Source: Takakia lepidozioides | Lineage: Eukaryota > Streptophyta > Takakiopsida > Takakiales > Takakiaceae | Assembly: GCA_030704615.1 (NCBI GenBank) | Contig: CM060731.1 | Span: forward strand, 27,156,001 to 27,220,000 | Reading direction: 5' to 3' | Length of the DNA stretch: 64,000 nt | In this document: positions 37,601-46,600 of the stretch, one piece after another | Layout of the letters: the number at the start of each line of letters is the position of its first letter | How positions within the stretch are numbered: position 1 is the first letter of the stretch | The notes under the pieces: generated by a model | Told to the model about the DNA's origin: nothing | Databases searched by the model: none | Seen by the model: the letters and a program-made list of their open reading frames with translations, nothing else | Made by a program: the position numbers and the translations under genes

Positions 37601-40600
37601 CGTCGGATTTGGACTTGGTGTACCCCCACCTCTCGTGTGTACCCAGTCTTCTTGGCCCGTTGGTTGTAAATACAATGGCTGGTATTATGATTGTTCATAT
37701 GACAAATATCACAGTATTTGTCCTTCATATGGCATTCCGTTGCCAGGTGTCCTGCAGTCCCGCATTTGTGACACCATGTTGCCTTTCGTGGCCCTTCATC
37801 TTTAAAATTCTTGATAGCCTCTGCTATCTTCTGATCCAAAGTGGTTTTGTCAATCACTTCTTTCTTCTTTTGCTTGGGCTTTTCTTCATCATCAGAGTCT
37901 CCTTCCTCCAAGAGATCCTTGGAATATTTGCTTCTGCTCTGATGGAATCCCAATTCCAACTTCTTTGCAGTCCCTACCGCTTCAGCCAAAGTGTTGTTAG
38001 GCATGACTGTAACCATGGTTACGTATTCAGGACGAAGTCCATTGATGAACCATGATTTTTGCAAATCATCCCCTGGTGCTTGAGGTAGTTTCCTGATCAG
38101 AGTCTTCATTCTCTCCAGGTAGTCGACTACCAATTCTTTCTTTTTCTGTCTTAGGTTCTGTAATCATGTGAAGATTTCAGACGTGGATTTGTTGGATCTA
38201 TATCTTTCTTGAAACGCGGCTCTCATATCCGCCCAATTTGCAAAGTGATTGGCTGGGAAGGTTGCCAACCATTCAATGCCTTTCCGGGCCATTGAACAAG
38301 GAAATAGTCGGATCTTCTCTTGGTCTGTTGCTTCATTGTAAATGGTGCACATGTTTTCAAATTGATTAAGATGGATATCTGGATCAGATTTCCCATCATA
38401 TAAAGGAAATGGTGGTCTAGTTTTGCTTGCTGCTAAAGCCATTGGTGCAGCTGGTACAACTGGTGCTGCTGGTGCAACTGGTTGTCCAAACTGGGATGGT
38501 CTCGCTGCTGCTGGCTGTGGTGGTGTTGGTGTTTGTCTTCCAAACAGTGATTCAAAGCTAGGAGGTCCTTGTCCCAATGATAATCGTCTTCCAGCTGCTG
38601 TCCCTAGCTTAATGAATCTTTAAAAGCTTTGAGTGCAGTTCTGGTTATCATTTCTGGAGAAGTGCTTTCACTTCTTTCACCTTCTTCACTCAAAATGTTC
38701 TCAAATCTTTCTTCTAATATTTCAGCAAAACCTCGATTTGGGCTTGTTACTGTAGAAGGTCTTTCAGATCTTTTTTGTGGTAACCATTCACCAAGTACAT
38801 TACTGGCAACTTCTTCTGGTGTAGTGTTCCCACTTCCCACCGATCCGATTTCCCGATCTTCTGGTTTATCACTGTTTGATGTCTCACCTTGAATAATTTT
38901 CAAGTTCTGTAATTCTGGGAACTCTTCTCTTAACCGAGCCTCCCTTTCTGCAGCATATTTCTCTATTCGTTCAGCTATGTCTTGTTTAGCTTTTTCTTTA
39001 ATTTCCTCATTCATTCCCACATCATATGTAGAATTCCTTTTCGGTACCCTTTAAACAGTCTTGGTATGTCAGTAAAGAAAATTTATAGTGTCTCTACCCT
39101 TTCTTCAAGATTTATCCTATCTTGCAAGAATCCGTATTACGACTTAATTTTCCTTTTTACTGATTGATCACCAAACTTTTAATGGGCACAATAATACCAT
39201 CTGTCTTTTTCAGTGTATCTGACTTGCAATAAGTCTTTGGGTATCCAGTACTCCACTGTTTCTATGATCGTGTGACAATATTCATAATTTGAACATCCTT
39301 CTCTGAAAATATAACTAGTGTAGCAAACTTTTCTGATTGGTATTAGAGTAATCAATAGAGCTAGACGAGACAACCACTCTTCACTTCTAATCCTACATTC
39401 CCAAGGTGCTCGTGTAATACTGATCACTACTCCCTTCAATCCCCATTTGTCATCTTCTTTCGCGACTGAAAGAAAAAAAATTCTGTTGTATTGCTCTTGG
39501 TAAACCATGAAATTTTTCCAGGAATGTTTTCCATTCCTTTGCTTCTGTTGACTCGTTCTGTTGTGATTTCAAGAAATCACTCAGTAACCATCCTTCTTTG
39601 AGTACTTTTGAACTCAACATACCGTTAGTCCCAAGTATGGTCGCCAAATGTTAACCGCTGGTTTATGACTTAGACAAAACAGGCGATTAACACTACTGCC
39701 CATTTCCTAAGCACTCAGTATAACCTCTTGGTCACAAAACTTGCACACCGCATGCTCAACGTGACTACCTAATCTTAGAGATCTGTACTGTGTGTGAAGC
39801 ATTGGTTTAAGTTAGGAGCTAAAAGATAGCTGAAAGATAACTCTAAATAGTATGCAGGTAAAACTGAGTTGCATAGCCACAAATACTCATTTTATATTCA
39901 TTCAGTTGTATTTCTCTATCACGATGAATGTTCTCCAAGGTAATAGGGTGCACAGGTTTTTCTTAATGTTACTTTCCCTCCTTCCTAACCTTGTTGACTT
40001 GCTATAAGGTATGCAAGAGAGTAGTCACTGCCTCTACAGAGAGAAGTAAAGAAACTGACAATCTCAACTTGCAACTCCAGAAAATGTCAGAGAGTAGTCA
40101 TTGCTCATATTGCAGTATGGACCATTATCTCAACTGTAAAATGGGAGTCCATTAGAAATTCAATCAAATAATTTTGTCACAAAACCATGGCTCTCTAAGA
40201 CCCATCTCTCTGAAGCGGTAGAAACACCGTTGTATAAAGAACTGTTGCACATTGTCATGCAATTTGTTCGCAAAAAATGTTGTTATTAGTGTGGAGCAAC
40301 GCGAAGCTCTAGTTATATATATAGTTAAACCCACACTCGATGTGAAGTGCTAATGAGTTTACTGGTTATTTTTTGGTGACTCAATAAGTGTTATATAGCG
40401 TAGAGGTCTTGAGTTCAATTAATATTTAAGGTGAAAGTGTGGTCCATTATTCATTAGGTACCACGAGTTAGATGGATAACGTCACTTGATGAGTTGGATG
40501 GTGTTTTGTATCAGTCTTGGGAGCAGTTGAGAGCGGGTGATAAGATAACATACATCGTAGTTATATATAGTGACTATGCACTATATCACTAACCTAGCAA

Positions 40601-43600
40601 ATTGGGAAATCTCAAAGTATAGGTGTTGTGGCAATCCGCTATTATTATTTTCTGAAGACCTTCCATGGGTAGTGGCACCATACCATTAATTGTTCACTGC
40701 AAATAATCAAGCTTCTCATATTTGCAAGACATCTCTATATTCAACTATGTGATTTTAGACAAAAGCCCAAAATTTCATAGAAGAAGAGAGACCCTCACCT
40801 ACACCCGTCCCGAAATCGTAATAGATTTCTTTTAGAAGAGTCTATGTTGGATAAGTTTGTATTGAAGCTGTCGTAATCCGTGGTTATGAAAACACCACAA
40901 GCATATCATATGGATTAGTGAGGATGTATGAGATGAATAAACCACTTGGATTAAAACCATGCAAGGGAATCATAAAAGTATATCACTTAGCCACCACCAC
41001 CTCAAGTGTTTGGAAGCTGCATCGACAGCATGGCAGGCTGCCAATTCCATACCAATAGCGACAAGTTGGATCTGTCCAAACATACATCCGGGGGGCTCAA
41101 GTTGGGTGCCAGCTGGCGGCCTTCGGCGCCGCATTTCCATCCGGGGGCTCAAGTTGGGTGTCAGCTGTCTTCCCCCCCCCCTCCGAGAAGGTTTCATCCA
41201 ACTCCCACCGGATGGATATTCGGCGCCGCATTTCCATCCTGTGGGCTCAAGTTGTATTGCAATCCAGCAAAACTGGAGCCAACGCCACTAGTTACCAGAG
41301 AATAATAAAGCCAAGAAGAAATTCTAGAGGTCTGGTCAGAAGAGTGTGACAGAGGTACTGTTTTCAACGTACTTTCTTTGTTCATATAGTGCATATTAAC
41401 AACTCATAGAGAGTCATGTGGCTAGAAGTATTGAGTGTCATTGACTTGATTTACTACAGTGTTTGGGGGGGGGGGGGTGGTTGGGGGTTATAACGGTTGT
41501 GTGACGCCCTTGTCATTGCAGATGGGGTCTGGAGCATCCCTACCCACGGGCACCCGTCACACCCACAACGTCGCAAATGTGAGATGTCCATGGGGTTGCA
41601 GATCAATATTTAACTACGTCCCAATCTTTTACTTCTCACGCATCGCATTTTTTGTGATGGATTTTCGTCGCAAATTGTTGCGAACCCCTTGGTGTTGCAA
41701 AGAAAATCAAAATAAACAAACAAAACATAACCTTGTTTTTAATATTTTCATAACTCTTTGATCAAGTTTTTTGCAAACCATGTGTGTGGTAAGTTAGCAA
41801 TGACTTGATAGAGGTGTTGTCTGAAAATAAAAATGCAATATAATGACCTAACAACTATTCGCATTACACAACCTACTCTCTATCATGGAATAGTATAACA
41901 GTTCATGAGAAACCATAACCATTCTGCCTATCTCGGCAGCAAATCTAAGATGGTAGATAAACCTGTATTCGGTCATATACAATAACACTACCACCTACCC
42001 CCATCACCTTTATGGATATGGAATCAATGTTGTATCTAGATCAAGAGCAAATATGATGGTGTCTTCTTTGAAGGTTGTATTGTTTGTAAATTTGTGGTCT
42101 AGTCTAGAGTAGACAGATCATTTCTTGACAAAACAAGACAAGTCATTTAAACTCTCTCATGCCAAGAGACAACAGTAAAAGTAGGAAGAGCATTAGTATT
42201 TCCTAAAGACAACTCATTTCAATGTGGGTACAATAAGCTCATAGATCCATGATAACGGCTATGCTACGAGGGACAGACAACGAGGGTCACAACGAGACAT
42301 ACCGGGTAGTGATGGACGTACACTACCTAAAGCCACAGGCAGAGACGGCTAAGTACGAAGTACTTAGCCAATGGCGGGACAATGATACACTACCACGAGA
42401 GCAGTAGTGGGTAGTGTAGTAACCGTGAGCCGTGAACCACGATATCACACGGCCACGTTAGCATCGGCTTTAACCAATAGAGGGAGTAGTGGACCGTTTA
42501 CCACTATGGCTCACGACCCACTACAACGAGCCACTTTTAGCAAACCTTTTAGGTTGCGTAGGCAGTTAGGCAAACGGTCATTAACAACCGCAAGTTGTAA
42601 CGGCTTTTCGAGCATAGTATAAAAAAACTGCACCCAACTTAGAGAGGGTGCGGTATGAGTATCAGTGATCAATATGTATTCAAAGGGACTCAGAGTAATT
42701 CAGTGTGTACTTCTGTGATGATGTGACGAACTTTGAAGTAAAGCCATGCTTTTCGAAGTATCTCTGTGTAGAGTGAATGTGAGATGGAGAGAATGTGCAT
42801 TATGAGAGAACGTGAGATGGTGAGAATGTGTATCATCTCAGAATAGTTCTTGTTTTCTCTTGACTACCATCTGCTTGTATGAACCAAGAGGCTTCAGTCT
42901 TTTTCGACTAAGATCTTTTATGCTAAAGAGACTGTAGATTGGGCTTAATCAATAGGATTAAGCAGCCTGCATGGATATGGCTTCATACGACGTTCATGGT
43001 TTAGCTATCCTTCAACGATTACTTCGTAATCGTTTTTGAAAGCATACCGTCGGACAACCTCTGTTGCCTACAGAAAGCTTCTCTACCACACCTCTCTCAC
43101 TTGGGTGTGACTACAACTATCCATGCATAATAGAATGCAAGTTCGCTGACCAAAGGTATGTAGTGTACCTCATATATAGTTTCTCTCTCCAAGCCCCTAC
43201 TTTGTTAAGCAGGTACATAATAAGACGGAAAACGAAGTCAATGGCTCCAACCTTATCCACTTCATCTGTAACATCCATACCAGTAGAGAAGATCGTGACT
43301 GCCTACTGGGAATGAAAACCTGGTTATGTGTACATCACCTATGTAAGTGCATGGCCGTTTGGCTTTTACATAGAAACATATTTTGGAAATGATTTTCAGC
43401 CTTTTGGTAAAAATTTGACCTAGCGGACAGACTTCAAGTAGATACTAGTAGGCTTGCAATATGCACAGGGAGAAAGAGATGGTAGTCTTAAACATCCCAT
43501 CTCAGGCCTAGAGGATGGTGAAGAGTGCCATTTCCTGGAATGCACTCAGCCTTCGTTGGCACTTTATCTCCAACTCCTTAATAGAAACATCCCTGGAAAG

Positions 43601-46600
43601 AGTTGATTTCTCCTCATTCAAGGAATACTCCTTGGACAACTGCTCAGTCAAGTGGGGGATAATTTTGAAGGACATTGTCCACCCCGGTATATGCGCACCC
43701 GAAGTCAGATCCCTTGGGCGGGCAGTGAAACCGAGGGAACCCCACAGACTCAAAAGTCTTTTTCTTTTACAAGGGTGAGAGTCTGACTTCGTTTTGCCAA
43801 AGGTGGCACCTCCATTGTGCAAATGGGGTACTCATGTGGTGCTCATGAGTTATTGTTGCTGTAGGGATGGGGGCCGTAATGTATTCGATATCCTCAAGTG
43901 ATACGGAACTTTGTTTTTTTTGGTCGGTTTTCATCATACAAGTCCCCCCATCGACTCTATTCGTTGAACATGGCTGCACAAACTGTTAAAAGATGAACTA
44001 GATGAGATCATTGTAAATTCACTTCATTTTGATTCTAATGTTCAACCAATGTAAGCTTCTTTATAGTTTATTAACATCCGCCCCTAAAAGTAGCAGTACC
44101 CACAAAAGACGAAAAACTCTCATTTTATGCTAGCTTTGGCCACTGTCATCTATTATCTATTTCTAGTTTATCAATGACATTATTATTAAAATTTCTCAAA
44201 CATGTTATAATAATACATCTCACTCTAGATCATATTTAGGGGGAAAATTGTTTACGTAGAGTTAAGGATTGCCTTCTTATGTGTTCATTTACTAATTTGA
44301 CCATTGCAAACATGATTGCATGTTGGTGTTATAGAGGCTTACTTCATCATTATGATTGTGATTGGAAGTTATTTCATGGTGAATATATGTGTTGCTGCTA
44401 TTAGTAGTGTGTTCCTTAGAGTGAGACAAGAACACCAGGTTGGTACATTGCCTTAGTAATCTTGTTTATTATAATTTATCATCACGATGTCTAGACATTC
44501 ACGTGTTTAAAAAATTTCACCTATTTTATCTCAAAAAATTATATTTTAATAAGTAAATTTGGATAAGAAACAAAATGCATATCTCTCAAAAAGTTATGAA
44601 GAATGTTATGACAAAATAAAAAGAAAGAGAAAACAAAGATGAAGACGAAATAAAATCACAACTCCAGCCAAAGCCAATATAATTAAGAGTCAGTTTGTCT
44701 CATAGCTATTGCTTCATTTCGGGGTTTGCTCAATGTTACATATTTTACAATTTACATAAGTGTTTATATGTTATATGCAGATTCTTTTGAAGAAACATCG
44801 ACGTGAAAAGATGTTTACATTTCATAATGCCATTATGTTAGCAAATGTTCTTAAAGACGTTATTCGTTACGATGATGCAGTAGTCAAACCAACATGGAAG
44901 AACTACATTAAAAGAAGAACAACTCATATTGCAACAAACGTCACCAGTTTTGTACGTCAAAATACCACAAAAATGAAACACACATTTGATAGTGGTTCTT
45001 TCTTTCAAAGGTCATTACGTAGAGGATTATCATTTCAAGGAAGGTGGTGGGAGACCGATGAAGATGAAGACGACGATGAGGATGACTACAATGACGATTT
45101 AAATTCTTCTTCAAGATCATCCAATCAAAAGAAAAAAATCGGTCTTAATAGAAGCCTTAGTCGTTCCCGTAGTTTAACTCGTAGTATCTCGAGAAATACT
45201 CGTATTGCAGTTCGAAGAACAAATAGTACAATCCAACATATTTTTCATAGTCGCTTATATAGATATATTGAATTAGCACTAATTACTACTAATTTTGTAA
45301 TTCTTTGCAACTACAAGGCAAACATGTCAGAGACCATGCTATCACGAATACGTATCCTCAAAAACAAAATCCTATACTTATTACATTGAGAGATTTAAAA
45401 ATATTAGAAATATATACCAGTGTTGTACTGATATGTGCCAATCGGCCGGGGTATGTGCAAGGGTATAATTAAGGGTATGCCAAAACCAACCTGGCTGGTA
45501 TGTCATGCAGCCTATACCCCGGGTGTGTGTAGAACTTAGGGTTTAAGGTTCCAATCATACCCAAACTAATACCATACCAGTCACAGTAAGTGGCGGAGCA
45601 ATACTGCGATTGCAGTATTCAGGAGGAGTGTTTCGAGATGGGAGGGGTAGCAGTTATGGCGTACAATGGTCATCGTACAAGATACAATGTGCAGGATTTC
45701 TTCATTTTTTTTCATGGCAGCCAGCCTTTCTCCCAATTGTTACAATCTAACCTTACAATACAAAGACCTTCACTAATTCATGATGAGCAACACAAATTAA
45801 AAGAGTATGATGAATTAAATGGAGTATGGTGAATGTTGGGGTATACCATACCATTGTACATATTGCCCCAGTATGTCATTTGAAGTTTTGCCATGCCTAC
45901 GACCAGGGTATCTCAAAATTGGAAATACCCATACCCATCCTACAACCTACCCTGGCCAGTCCTAATCTACATTGGCCCTAACAGTTGGACCCAACAGCCC
46001 AGTTGGACCCAACAGCCAAGTTGGACATACCAGGACCAGTCTGGTATGCCAAAATGGACATACCAGTACAACATTGATATATACCCTAAAAACTCTCAGG
46101 GGACATAATATGATGATTCTATTTTGATGGATTTAATTGGAAATAGATACTTTGGAGATTGTAATGCTCATAGCATTTATTTTGGAGATGGCTATACGAA
46201 TCACTGTTTTAGGATGGAGCAAGTACATTTCGGATGGTACATAAATTATTATGTATATTGCTAAACAAATTATTTATCTTATAACAACAATGGTTTTTTA
46301 AAAACTAATTAATGGGTTAAACATGCACCTAAGCATCCTGCCACAACATATCTGAATACACTTGAATTTTAGAATAGATTTAGTTTTTATACATTAATAT
46401 ATTAAATAAGTGTTTTGCTCATTATTGGGTCGATAAATAGGAATTTGTGATTTTTAAATGAAGTAACATGAGTATAACATTAGCATACATTTATATATAT
46501 ACATATATCTGTTCATTATTGGGTTGATGGATGATTAGAAGTTATGGGTTTTATCAATGATGTGTTTAAGTTGGTTATCTCTATTTATTATTCATGATAT

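Larger units (their letters stand above)
32614..39711 (-). mobile_element. Ty3/gypsy LTR retrotransposon element 1, non-autonomous, right LTR split by an inversion
   Basis: Read on the minus strand the order is LTR fragment (39711-39649), PBS, pre-gag ORF, gag, protease, truncated RT, extra ORF, PPT, LTR (33494-32614). RNase H, integrase and most of RT are absent: the RT frame stops after a KLNA motif and joins the extra-ORF region near 35805. Comparing the complete LTR with the inverted remainder, I count roughly twenty substitutions in ~820 bp, so it is not recent. gag and pro contain in-frame stops. It sits inside the channel intron, antisense to the host gene. The 818-bp remainder of the right LTR now lies at 42250-43067 in opposite orientation. 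Confidence 0.85.
39712..43067. other. Inverted segment (~3.36 kb) with one breakpoint in the LTR
   Basis: The segment consists of former right-flank DNA (39712-42249) plus the displaced LTR remainder (42250-43067). The breakpoints are cctaag|cactcag (39711/39712) and ctgttgc|ctacag (43067/43068). The intact LTR reads cctaagacatgcaacag there, so about 4 bp (acat) were lost. I see no exons or genes in the flank portion. It holds a GC-rich short tandem repeat at 41.08-41.25 kb and a G run at 41.46 kb. Confidence 0.8.
30678..44334 (+). other. 13.66-kb channel intron filled with mobile DNA
   Basis: The donor gtaatc follows 30677 and the acceptor ttatag precedes 44335; the joined codon aag keeps the frame. 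Inside are three family A SINEs (31.3, 31.95 and 32.3 kb) and Ty3/gypsy element 1. There is also a ~3.36-kb inverted segment and AT-rich filler (30.7-31.3, 43.07-44.3 kb), in which I see no other exons. Confidence 0.75.

Noticed and set aside
40370-40435. SINE head (ggtgactcaataagtg ... cttgagttcaat)
   Set aside because: Box B-like but box A is poor and I found no second copy in the window.
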